Shown: positions 1-7,282 of the stretch, one piece after another
Layout: every line of letters starts with the position of its first letter
Numbering within the stretch: the stretch's first letter is position 1
Source: Stenotrophomonas_A sp035539015
GTDB lineage: Bacteria; Pseudomonadota; Gammaproteobacteria; Xanthomonadales; Xanthomonadaceae
Assembly (NCBI GenBank): GCA_035539015.1
Contig: DATLJF010000210.1
Location: 1-9,130, forward strand
Length of the DNA: 9,130 nucleotides
Reading direction: 5' to 3'
Made by a program: the position numbers and the translations under genes
Notes under the pieces: generated by a model
Told to the model about the DNA's origin: nothing
The model's input: only the letters and a program-made list of their open reading frames with translations
Database searches by the model: none

Positions 1-531
1 CCGGCGCGCGCTGGGTACGTCATGGCCGAACGGCTTCTCCACGATCACCCGGCGCCAGCCCTGGCCCTCTCGCTGCTTCACCAACCCGGCCGCACCGAGG
101 TTGAGCAGGGCCGGCTCGAAGAATCGCGGCGCCGTGGCGAGATAGAACAGCACGTTGCCTTCGCTGCCATAGCGCGGGTGGAGCTTGTCCAACAGCGCGC
201 CAAGCGCCTGGTAGGCGTCGAGGTCGGTGAAATCGCCACGCAGGTAATGCATGCGCTCACGCAGCCAATCCCAGGTTTGGGTGTCGAAGCCATCGGCAGC
301 GAACTCGGCATCGCGCGCGTTGAGCAGCTCGCGCATCTGCCGGCCGACATTGCTGCGCCAGGCGCGCTCGCTGATGTCGCCGTGGTCGACGCCGACGATG
401 GCGAAGTGTTCGCCCAGGCCGCCGCTGCGGCGCAGGTTGTACAGCGCAGGCATCACCAGCCGGCGGGTGAGGTCGCCGCGAGCGCCGAACACGACGATGA
501 TGCAGGGGGGAGCGGGCGGGGTTGCGGTCAT
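1..531 (-). CDS. zwf: Glucose-6-phosphate 1-dehydrogenase, N-terminal 177 residues (runs off left edge)
   Basis: This is the first step of the oxidative pentose phosphate pathway: a cytosolic NAD(P)-dependent enzyme that oxidises glucose 6-phosphate to 6-phosphogluconolactone. The reading frame is open from an ATG at 529-531 to the window edge. The N-terminal Rossmann motif appears as VVFGARGDLTRR at residues 13-24, followed by MPALYNL (27-33), the second nucleotide-domain strand NVLFYLATAP (126-135), and the substrate-binding segment VIVEKPFGHD (162-171) containing the conserved Lys-166. The catalytic histidine region (RIDHYLGK in the family) lies beyond the window, so about 480 residues are expected in all. 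The ATG overlaps the stop codon of the upstream glycoside hydrolase (ATGA), indicating one operon and probable translational coupling. One oddity is that the residue after GDLTRR, usually Lys, is Leu-25. This also occurs in a known proteobacterial subgroup, as far as I recall. Family assignment is near certain. Confidence 0.95.
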   Translation of the reverse strand, partial: MTATPPAPPCIIVVFGARGDLTRRLVMPALYNLRRSGGLGEHFAIVGVDHGDISERAWRSNVGRQMRELLNARDAEFAADGFDTQTWDWLRERMHYLRGDFTDLDAYQALGALLDKLHPRYGSEGNVLFYLATAPRFFEPALLNLGAAGLVKQREGQGWRRVIVEKPFGHDVPSARR

Positions 532-2324
532 GGATGACGTTCCTGTTCGCCGAGGGCGCCGTGCAGGCGCAAAGCACTGTTGACCAGGGCCACGTGCGAA
601 TAGCCCTGCGGGAAATTACCGAGCATGCGGCCGCTGCGCGGATCGTACTCCTCGGCCAGCAGGCCGACGTCGTTGCACAGGCCCAGCAGCCGTTCGAATA
701 GCGCGCGTGCCTCATCGTAGCGGCCGAGCAAGGTGTAGTTGTCCACCAGCCAGAAACTGCAGGCCAGGAACACCCCCTCGCCTGCCGGCAGGCCATCGGC
801 CTGGTCGTCGGCGCGGTAGCGCTGCACCAGGCCATCGACCCCCAGCCGCTGGGCGATGGCATCTGCAGTAGCGGCCACCCGCGGGTCATCCGGCGGCAGG
901 AAGCCCACCAGGGGGATCAGCAGGCACGCCGCGTCCAGGCGATCTGAGCCATAGCTCTGGACGAAATAGCCGTCCGGGTGCACGCCCTGGGCGAGCACCT
1001 CGGCGTGGATGCGCTCGGCCAACGCGCGCCAACGCTGGCGCTGTTCGTCGCTGGCTTCGCCGAAGTCCTCGCGCGCGCCGCGATCGAAGGCCAGCCAGGC
1101 CATCACCTTGGAATGGACGAAGTGGCGGCGCTCGTCGCGAATCTCCCAGATACCTTCGTCCGGCGCCTCCCAGCGGGCTTCCAGCTGTTCCAGGTAGACC
1201 GTCAGCAGGCCGTCGCCGGACTCGGGCGGCGGCACGCCTTTCTGGTGGGCGTAATGAAAGGCGCCAATCAGTTCGCCGTAGACGTCGAGCTGGAATTGTT
1301 CGGAGGCAGCATTGCCGACGCGCACCGGCCGCGAACCCTCGAAGCCCGGCAGCCACGGCACTTCCCATTCCAGTAGCCGGCGCTCGCCCCACACGCCGTA
1401 AAGGGCCTGCAGTTGTTCGGGCGAACCAGCCACGGTGCGGCGCAGCCAGTCGCGGAAAGCCGTCGCCTCATCGTGGTAGCCCGCATTGATCAGTGCCACC
1501 AGCGTGAACACCGAATCGCGCAGCCAGCAGTAGCGATAGTCCCAGTTGCGCTCGCCGCCCAGGTGCTCGGGCAAGGAGGTGGTGGGCGAGGCGATGATCG
1601 CGCCAGTGGGCAGGTAGCTCAGGCCCTTGAGCACCACCAGCGAGCGCTTGACCTGTTCGGCCCAGGGGCCGACGTCGTGACAGCGCGTGGACCACTGCCG
1701 CCAGAAGGTCTCGGTATCGTGCAGTGCGCGCATCGGTTCCAGCGGCGGCGGCAGCTCCTGGTGCGACAGGCCATGACCGAGGACGAACCAGGTATGGGCG
1801 CCCGCTTCCAGGGTGAAGGCCACCTCGGTGGCCAGATCGTGCCCGGCCAGTGCCAGTGGCGTGCGCAGGGTGATCCGGTCCGGGCCGCAAATGGCCTGGA
1901 TGCCGTCTTCGATCTGCGTAACCCAGGGCACCGAGTGCCCATAATTGAAGCGCAGCAGGACGCGCATGCAGAATTCGACGCTGCCCTGGGTGCAGCGCAC
2001 GATGCGCACCAGATGGGTATGCACTTCCTCATCATGGCTGGTGACCATGAAGTCCAGCACCTGCGCGGTGCCGCCCGCGGTCTCGAAGGTTGTCTCCAGC
2101 ACCAGGCTGCCATCGCGATAACGGCGGTGGCTGCGATAGTCGGCGGTGGGCGCGAGCTTCCAGCAACCGTGCTCCTCGTTGCCGAGCAGCGCTGCGAAGA
2201 CGGCGTCGGAATCGAACCGCGGCAGGCACAGCCAGTCGATCGTGCCGTGGCTATCCACCAGCGCCGCGCTACGGCAGTTGCCGAGCATGGCGTGGTCCTC
2301 GATACGTGCCGCCGTCCCGGTCAT
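528..2324 (-). CDS. Glycoside hydrolase family 15 protein (glucoamylase/trehalase-like)
   Basis: A 598-residue protein of the bacterial GH15 family, which are inverting enzymes that release glucose from alpha-glucans or, in some members, trehalose. Family landmarks are the N-terminal IEDHAMLGNCRSAALVDSHG (8-27) and IDWLCLPRFDS (29-39), which open an N-terminal beta-sandwich domain. The (alpha/alpha)6 catalytic barrel has NWDYRYCWLRDS (260-271) and DEGIWEIR (389-396), where the general acid is expected. Near the end are EGVFLACSFWLVD (516-528) and AEEYDPRSGRMLGNFPQ (557-573), where a Glu (558 or 559) is the likely base. There is no signal peptide, so it probably acts in the cytoplasm. The ATG at 2322-2324 is preceded by GGAG (2330-2333) with a 5-base gap. 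Its TGA overlaps the zwf start, so glucose release and glucose-6-phosphate oxidation appear co-expressed. Length and motifs are intact. Substrate cannot be decided from sequence: mycobacterial and archaeal relatives include true trehalases, while many homologues are named glucoamylase. Confidence 0.92.
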   Translation of the reverse strand: MTGTAARIEDHAMLGNCRSAALVDSHGTIDWLCLPRFDSDAVFAALLGNEEHGCWKLAPTADYRSHRRYRDGSLVLETTFETAGGTAQVLDFMVTSHDEEVHTHLVRIVRCTQGSVEFCMRVLLRFNYGHSVPWVTQIEDGIQAICGPDRITLRTPLALAGHDLATEVAFTLEAGAHTWFVLGHGLSHQELPPPLEPMRALHDTETFWRQWSTRCHDVGPWAEQVKRSLVVLKGLSYLPTGAIIASPTTSLPEHLGGERNWDYRYCWLRDSVFTLVALINAGYHDEATAFRDWLRRTVAGSPEQLQALYGVWGERRLLEWEVPWLPGFEGSRPVRVGNAASEQFQLDVYGELIGAFHYAHQKGVPPPESGDGLLTVYLEQLEARWEAPDEGIWEIRDERRHFVHSKVMAWLAFDRGAREDFGEASDEQRQRWRALAERIHAEVLAQGVHPDGYFVQSYGSDRLDAACLLIPLVGFLPPDDPRVAATADAIAQRLGVDGLVQRYRADDQADGLPAGEGVFLACSFWLVDNYTLLGRYDEARALFERLLGLCNDVGLLAEEYDPRSGRMLGNFPQGYSHVALVNSALRLHGALGEQERHP

Positions 2325-2339
2325 GCGGGCTCCGTTGCA

Positions 2340-2358
2340 GTAAAGCGCGCAGTTTTAC
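2340..2358. repeat. Short palindrome upstream of the GH15 gene
   Basis: The 67-base gap between the ATPase stop and the GH15 start contains GTAAA (2340-2344) and TTTAC (2354-2358) as inverted arms around a 9-base GC-rich centre. It sits about 15 bases before the GH15 start codon, just upstream of its ribosome-binding site. It could be a small operator or an mRNA hairpin, but the 5-bp arms are short enough to arise by chance. I found no convincing -35/-10 pair or T-tract terminator in this gap. Confidence 0.25.
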
Positions 2359-2390
2359 ATGGCAGGTGTGAGCATTCCGTCCGCCGGGGA

Positions 2391-3569
2391 TCAGCCTTCA
2401 GGCATTTCCCGCTTCATGAACTCATCGAAGAGCGGCACGGTGAACGCGATATACCCATGCTCGGGCGAATAGACCATGCCCTTCTTGATGAGGCTGTCGC
2501 GAGTCGGACCCAGGCTGCTGCTGGATCGTCCCATGGCCTTGGCCACGTCGGATGACTTCTGCAGTTCGCCACCCAGTTCGGCCAGGCAACGCATGTACTC
2601 GCGCTCCAGCGGCGTCAGGCGATCGAAGCGCACGCGAAAGAACGAGGCATCCAGTTTGCGAATAGACATCGCGGTTGCTTGGCGCGCGTCGTCTGCCGTG
2701 ATCCGCTCTCCGCCCGCGACATTCCATGCGTTGTAGCCCCATTCCTGCAGGAAGTAGGGATAGCCCCTGGTCTGCTGATAGATCTCAGCCACGGCTTCCT
2801 GGTCCATGACGGCGCCCTCCTGCTGGACCGGATCGCGCAAGGCTTCGCCGGCGTCTTCTTCGGAGAGTCGGTCCAGCCTCGGAAAGTCGAATAGCCGTTC
2901 GGCGTAGCTCTTGGCCTCACCCGCCTGGCCCGCGAGTTGTGGCAGGCCAGCACCGAACAGCACCAGCGGAAGACCTTCCTGGTTGATGGCGTGGATGCTG
3001 CGGATCAAGGCGCCAAGTTCCGCTTTGCTGACGTACTGAAGCTCGTCGATCAACAGCGCAATCGGCCGCTGAGTGCCCTGCGCCGCCTTGGCCACGGCCA
3101 CCAACACATCACGGATGTCGGACTCCAGGTCGCCGCTGTCGGCCTGGCCAGGTTCTGGATCGACGCCCAAGGTGAGATCGATGCCGCCCGCACTGACGGT
3201 CACCGTTCCGATGAAACTGCGCAGAACCCGTAGCCCGCGCTTGACTGTGTCTACGGCCTGTTCGCCGCGGTCGAGCTGTAACAAGAGCTTGCGCAGGGAT
3301 TGCATCAACAGCGCGCGCAGGTCCTGGCCATCCTGAGCTTCCACCTGGTCGGTGAGATAGCCGCGCTGCTCGGCTTCTCTCTTTATCTGGTTGAGCAGGA
3401 CCGTCTTGCCGACGCCGGGCAGGCCCAGGATGAAAAGAGACTTGGCATGCCGCGCCCGCTTGATCCGCTCCAGCGCCGTGATCGCCTGCTCCAGGACTTC
3501 GGCACGGCCCGCCAGCTCCGGTGGGCTGACGCCAGCGCCCGGGTTGAAGGGGTTGGTATAGGGATTCAT
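2391..3569 (-). CDS. Orphan P-loop AAA-type ATPase with C-terminal winged helix
   Basis: A 392-residue cytosolic ATP-binding protein of a widespread but poorly characterised family, recognisable by its N-terminal signature NPFNPGAGVSPPELAGR (6-22). Walker A is GLPGVGKT (49-56) with Lys-55. Walker B is ALLIDE (171-176), with Asp-175 and the presumed catalytic Glu-176. A sensor-like strand LVLFGAGLP follows (202-210). Residues 317-386 look like a winged-helix domain (LTPLEREYMRCLAELGG, then SSDVAKAMGRSSSSLGPTR), the arrangement seen in Orc1/Cdc6-like and STAND-related ATPases, suggesting DNA or partner binding. No effector domain is fused to it. The ATG at 3567-3569 has only a weak AGGG upstream. 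GC by hand count is 33/60 and 36/60 in two lines, against 49/60 in a line of the ankyrin gene, so it may be a horizontal acquisition. It has its own AT-rich promoter region and no obvious functional partner next to it. The ATPase fold is secure; the biological role is unknown. Confidence 0.88.
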   Translation of the reverse strand: MNPYTNPFNPGAGVSPPELAGRAEVLEQAITALERIKRARHAKSLFILGLPGVGKTVLLNQIKREAEQRGYLTDQVEAQDGQDLRALLMQSLRKLLLQLDRGEQAVDTVKRGLRVLRSFIGTVTVSAGGIDLTLGVDPEPGQADSGDLESDIRDVLVAVAKAAQGTQRPIALLIDELQYVSKAELGALIRSIHAINQEGLPLVLFGAGLPQLAGQAGEAKSYAERLFDFPRLDRLSEEDAGEALRDPVQQEGAVMDQEAVAEIYQQTRGYPYFLQEWGYNAWNVAGGERITADDARQATAMSIRKLDASFFRVRFDRLTPLEREYMRCLAELGGELQKSSDVAKAMGRSSSSLGPTRDSLIKKGMVYSPEHGYIAFTVPLFDEFMKREMPEG

Positions 3570-3586
3570 GGGGGACCCTAGGGGTT

Positions 3587-3626
3587 TATAGCCATATATA
3601 TGCGGAAATGCATATAAATTGCTATA
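3587..3626. promoter_or_regulatory. 17-bp imperfect inverted repeat, probable operator of the ATPase gene
   Basis: Left arm 3587-3603 (TATAGCCATATATATGC) and right arm 3610-3626 (GCATATAAATTGCTATA) are inverted copies matching at 15 of 17 positions, separated by the 6-base spacer GGAAAT. The element starts 17 bases before the ATPase start codon, in a strongly AT-rich stretch within GC-rich DNA. The right arm overlaps a candidate -10 box. If transcription starts about 7 bases downstream of that box, part of the right arm would be missing from the mRNA, which favours a protein-binding site on DNA over an RNA hairpin. Repression, possibly autoregulation through the ATPase's winged helix, is inference. 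Confidence 0.6.
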
Positions 3627-3651
3627 TATACCTAGATACCTTTGGAATCAA
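3623..3651 (-). promoter_or_regulatory. Candidate sigma70-type promoter for the ATPase gene
   Basis: On the minus strand TTGATT (3646-3651) is followed after exactly 17 bases by TATATA (3623-3628). These match 4 of 6 positions of TTGACA and 4 of 6 of TATAAT. The spacer contains a tandem AGGTAT repeat with an 8-base period (3636-3641 and 3628-3633). The promoter begins just 5 bases beyond the ankyrin stop codon, giving an initiation point near 3616 and a leader of roughly 45 bases. The AT-rich run allows other -10 placements, for example TATAAA nearer the gene, so the exact start is uncertain. Confidence 0.45.
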
Positions 3652-3655
3652 GTAC

Positions 3656-6600
3656 CTACCGGCTCTCGCGCAGGAAGCGCGCCATCGAGGACACGCCCGG
3701 CACCGCCGGCTCGAATTGCCCGGCGACATCAATGAAGCCACGCATGATCGCGATCTCGCGCGGCGTCCGGTTCAGGCCGTCGCGGCGCTCCGGGTCGGCA
3801 CCGGCGCGCAGCAGTCGCTGGACCAGCGCCGGCAGGCCGTGCAAGGCCGCCAGGTGCAGCGGGCCGAAGCCGCGCGGGTCCTGCACGTCGAGCGAGACGC
3901 CTTCGTCGAGCAGGCGCTCGATCCCGGCCAGTACCACCTGTTCGTCGCAACGGGTGCCGGGTTCGGCACGGGCGCCGAGCAGCAGCAGCAGCGGGCTGAC
4001 CTTGCCGGCCGCCACGCGCTCGGGATCGGCGCCGGCCAGCAGCAGGGTGTCGAGCAGGGCGAGCAGGCGCGAGCGGTCGCGCGCGGTGAAGCCGTAGAGC
4101 GCGGCGCAATGCAGCGGCGCCAGGTCCTGGGCGTCGCCGGCATGGACATCGGCACCGGCGGCCAGCAGGCGCGCGGTGATATCCGGCAGGCCGAGCGCGG
4201 AGGCCAGCATGAGCACGGTCACGCCACCGGGCAGGCGGTGTTCGATCTGCGCGCCGGCATCGAGCAAGGCGATGACGATATCGGTCTGGCGCATGCTTAC
4301 CGCCGCCGACAACGGCGTGGCACCGCTCCCGGCCGCGTGCTGCGGATTGGCGCCGCGTGCCAGGCACAGGTCGACGACCGCGGCGTGGCCGCTGCCGGCC
4401 GCGCGCAGCAGCGCGGTGCAGCCCTGGGCATCGACGGCGTCCACCGGCAAGCCGAGTTCGATCAGGCGGCGCACGGCGTCGGCATCGCCACGGGTCGCGG
4501 CGGCCGGCACGTCGGCGGCGCGCAAGGGGCGGCGCGGCAGCGGCCACACCCGCCAGTCGAGCCAGTCGGCGAGATCACGGCGGCCGATCGAGAGCGCCAC
4601 GCCCAGCGGCGTCTGGCCATCGGCGGCGCGCGCGTCCGGCGAGGCGCCCTGCATCACCAGCAACTTCAACGAGGCCTCGCGGCCCAGCGCGGTGGCCAGG
4701 TGCAAGGCGGTCATGCCGTGGCTATCGCGGGCTTCGCGGTCCACGCCACGTTCGAGCAAGGCGAGCTGCAGGCGCAGCCAACCCAGGCGTACCGCCAGTG
4801 AGAGCGGCGGATCGCCGGCGCCGGGATGGGCGAACGGATCTGCGCCGCGCTCGAGCAGTTCGAGCGCGAACTGCTCTTGCCCGCGCGAGCTGCTGTCGTG
4901 CTGGACGCAGGCGCTGAGGAAGCGGGTCAGGCCACCGGCGCCGGCAGGCGATACGCCATGCCGCAGCAGTACCTGCAGGGTCGCCAGGGCATCCACGCCG
5001 CGCGATAGCAGCGCAAACAACGGCACATCGCCGCAGGCGTCACGCACTTCCGGGTCGGCGCCGTGGCGCAGCAGCCAGTCGACCGCATCCGGGTTCAATG
5101 CCAGGTGCGGGTCGTGCAAGAGTTCGCCGAGCTCGCGCGGCGCGCACAGCCGGGCCAGGGCGGCCAGGCCGTCGGCGCGACCGAACTGCAGGCCCTCGCG
5201 CAACAGCACCAACGGCGGGCGGTCGAGTACCGGCGGCGGCGCGGAGGCATCGGCCTCGTTGTCGGTGCGGGTGTCGGTGACCGCCGACGGCAGCGGGTAG
5301 TCCGGATCCAATAGCGCGACGATGCTCCAGCGGCCGGCTTCGGCGGCGATATCGACAGCGCGGCGGCCGGCATGGTCAGGCTGGTCCGGCGGCAGGCCGA
5401 GATCGAGCAGGCGCTGCAGCAGCGCGGCGGAGGTATGTTCGGCGCTGGTCGCCAGCAGCACGGCATTGCGGCCGTCGCTGTCGACCGCAGTGAAGTCGGC
5501 CTTGCGCGCGAGCAGCTGTTCGAGCACGCCGACGCGGGCATGGCGTGCCGCCTCCAGGAACGGCGTGCGGCCGAGCAGGTCGCGCGCGTCGAGGTTGGCG
5601 CCGGCAGCCAGCAGCACTTCGGCGATCTCGGCGTGCCCGGCTTGCGCCGCTTCGTGCAGCGCGCTGCGGCGCTGGCGGTCGCGCGCATCCACGCGTGCCT
5701 TGTGCTTGAGCAGCAATTGCACGCCGGCGGTGTCGTCCTCTTCGGTGCCGGCGGCGGCCAATAGCACCGGGCGGCCTTCGGCCGGCTCCGGCTTGGCGCC
5801 GCGCTCGAGCAGGAAGCGCGCCAGGCGCCAGTTGCCGGCCTGGCACGCCATGGCCAGCGGCGACAGGCCGTCGCTGTTCAGCGCGTCGATCTCGGCGGCG
5901 GCATCGCGCAGCAATGCGGCCACGCCGGGGTCGGAGCTGCGCACGGCGTGGTGCAGCGGCGTGTTGCCCTCGGCATCGGTCACGCGCGGGTCGGCACCAT
6001 TGGCCAGCAGCGTCATCACCGCATCCGGGCGGCCATGCCAGCTGTCGCGGGTGGCGGCCAGCAGCGGGGTCATGCCGCGATAGGACTGGTTGAGGTCGAC
6101 CCGGCGCACGATCAGTTCGCGCAGCAGGCGCAGGTCGGGCAGCACCGCGGCGAGCGCCGGCAAGCTGCGTTGGTCGCGCCAGGACGCGTCGGGCAGCGCG
6201 TGCGGGTCGGCACCGGCCTCCAGCAGTTGCAAGGCGCGGTCGACCCGCCCCCCGCGCGCTGCGTCGTATAGCGCCGGCACCCATTCGTGGCGCGGCAGGG
6301 ATTCCAGCGGCGTGGTTTCCAGGGTCGCAGCGAGCAGCTCGCTTGCCTGCGGTGCAACCTGCACTGCGCCGGCGCCGGGCATCCGCTGCAGCAGCAGGTG
6401 CAACAGGGGCGCGGCCACCGCCGCCAGTACCGCCCACAGCCAGTGCGCACGCGCGGACACTAACTCCGGCCAAGCCAGCACCAGCCCGAGCGCGCAGACC
6501 AGCAGTACCGCGCCGGCAACCGCCAGGCCTTGCCAGGCATGCAATTCGCGCCCGCCCAGGTGTTGCCAGGCACGGCGCAGGTCGCCGCCTTCCCTTTCAA

Positions 6601-6973
6601 GTTCATGCCAGAGCGGCCAGGTCCGCCACAACCCAAGCAGGGTGGCGGCGACGGCAACGCTCAGCGCCAACGCCGCAGCCAGGCTGCCGCTGTCGCGCAG
6701 CGCGGTGAGCGGCCAGGCCACCAACAAGGCCAGCAAGGCGCCACCGGCGGCCCACAAGCCGAGCAAGGGCAAGGCGCCCTGCCCGACTGCTCGCCAGTGG
6801 GCGGGAACCGCGCGAGTGCCGCGGGCCCAGGACACGCCCAATGCGAATGCAGGTTGCGCCAGGCACAGGGCCAGGGCCGCCAGCACGCCGCCGAATCCAC
6901 CAAGCAGGGTCAGCAGCCCGCCCGCGGCGAAGGCCGCAGGCACCCAGCGCATGCGTGGCGATGCTTCAGCCAC
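3656..6973 (-). CDS. Large membrane-anchored ankyrin-repeat protein
   Basis: A 1105-residue protein in two parts. Residues 10-197 hold five or six hydrophobic membrane segments (about 11-49, probably two helices, then 66-88, 98-117, 148-169 and 176-196). Residues 230-1090 hold roughly 23-24 ankyrin repeats, with clear units such as GNTPLHHAV (336-344), MTALHLATALG (754-764), GATPLSAAV (884-892) and GFGPLHLAALHG (1035-1046), each closed by LL-x-x-GADP-like turns. Two breaks divide the array: an acidic, proline-rich linker (about 557-585) and an aromatic/basic stretch (about 805-818). Ankyrin solenoids bind proteins, so this is probably a membrane-tethered scaffold; partner and function are unknown. 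The GTG start at 6971-6973 overlaps the end of ycgL by 8 bases and has GGAG at 6981-6984 with a 7-base gap. An ATG at 6952 (residue 8) is possible but lacks a comparable site. No catalytic domain is visible. The repeat and membrane assignments are strong. Confidence 0.9.
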   Translation of the reverse strand: MAEASPRMRWVPAAFAAGGLLTLLGGFGGVLAALALCLAQPAFALGVSWARGTRAVPAHWRAVGQGALPLLGLWAAGGALLALLVAWPLTALRDSGSLAAALALSVAVAATLLGLWRTWPLWHELEREGGDLRRAWQHLGGRELHAWQGLAVAGAVLLVCALGLVLAWPELVSARAHWLWAVLAAVAAPLLHLLLQRMPGAGAVQVAPQASELLAATLETTPLESLPRHEWVPALYDAARGGRVDRALQLLEAGADPHALPDASWRDQRSLPALAAVLPDLRLLRELIVRRVDLNQSYRGMTPLLAATRDSWHGRPDAVMTLLANGADPRVTDAEGNTPLHHAVRSSDPGVAALLRDAAAEIDALNSDGLSPLAMACQAGNWRLARFLLERGAKPEPAEGRPVLLAAAGTEEDDTAGVQLLLKHKARVDARDRQRRSALHEAAQAGHAEIAEVLLAAGANLDARDLLGRTPFLEAARHARVGVLEQLLARKADFTAVDSDGRNAVLLATSAEHTSAALLQRLLDLGLPPDQPDHAGRRAVDIAAEAGRWSIVALLDPDYPLPSAVTDTRTDNEADASAPPPVLDRPPLVLLREGLQFGRADGLAALARLCAPRELGELLHDPHLALNPDAVDWLLRHGADPEVRDACGDVPLFALLSRGVDALATLQVLLRHGVSPAGAGGLTRFLSACVQHDSSSRGQEQFALELLERGADPFAHPGAGDPPLSLAVRLGWLRLQLALLERGVDREARDSHGMTALHLATALGREASLKLLVMQGASPDARAADGQTPLGVALSIGRRDLADWLDWRVWPLPRRPLRAADVPAAATRGDADAVRRLIELGLPVDAVDAQGCTALLRAAGSGHAAVVDLCLARGANPQHAAGSGATPLSAAVSMRQTDIVIALLDAGAQIEHRLPGGVTVLMLASALGLPDITARLLAAGADVHAGDAQDLAPLHCAALYGFTARDRSRLLALLDTLLLAGADPERVAAGKVSPLLLLLGARAEPGTRCDEQVVLAGIERLLDEGVSLDVQDPRGFGPLHLAALHGLPALVQRLLRAGADPERRDGLNRTPREIAIMRGFIDVAGQFEPAVPGVSSMARFLRESR

Positions 6974-7223
6974 CGGCGCGCTCCGTACCAGGCAGGCTGG
7001 GCGGCATCTGCAGATAGAAGCCGCGCTCGGCCAGCGCCTGGCGCACCTGCGCCGCGTCGGCCAGCGCCAGCTTGCGCTCGGCGGTCAAGGCGACCTCGAC
7101 CACGAAGGCCAACGGCGCCAGCTGCGCGAGGAGCGCAGGCGGCACGGCGTCGAACACATCGCGAGTGGCGAGATAGACGTAAGTGTCCTGTTTGCGTTGG
7201 CTCTTGTAGACGTAGGCTTGCAT
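6966..7223 (-). CDS. ycgL: YcgL domain protein (DUF709)
   Basis: An 85-residue small cytosolic protein of the YcgL family, found almost only in gammaproteobacteria and without an established biochemical function. Family features are the opening MQAYVYKSQRKQDTYVYLA (1-19), the central AERKLALADAAQVRQALAERG (split here around residues 48-68) and the C-terminal FYLQMPP (69-75). Length matches the usual 85-110 residues. The ATG at 7221-7223 is placed by homology to the family N-terminus; there is no good Shine-Dalgarno, only a loose GGGCGTGG further upstream. The stop codon lies inside the first codons of the ankyrin gene, so the two are surely co-transcribed. In many gammaproteobacteria ycgL follows rnd (ribonuclease D); here it follows a terminator and no rnd is seen in the window. 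Confidence 0.9.
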   Translation of the reverse strand: MQAYVYKSQRKQDTYVYLATRDVFDAVPPALLAQLAPLAFVVEVALTAERKLALADAAQVRQALAERGFYLQMPPSLPGTERAGG

Positions 7224-7282
7224 GCGTGCGGGCCACGCCCAGCGGAAAAAAATCCAGCCGGAATTGTGTCGGAAATACGGCA

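Noticed and set aside
1413..2555. Long plus-strand open frame (380 residues) opposite the GH15 gene
   Set aside because: It is antisense to a gene with clear family motifs. Its composition (Arg, Ala, Gln, Gly, His) is the usual by-product of high-GC codon bias, and it has no recognisable domain.
3978..3992. Five AGC triplets in a row
   Set aside because: They encode a leucine run inside an ankyrin helix region on the minus strand; too short and codon-explained to be a meaningful microsatellite.
3608..4801. Plus-strand open frame (397 residues) starting inside the inverted repeat and running opposite the ankyrin gene
   Set aside because: Only its first residues fall in the AT-rich gap; the rest is antisense to ankyrin repeats, low in complexity and with no ribosome-binding site worth noting.
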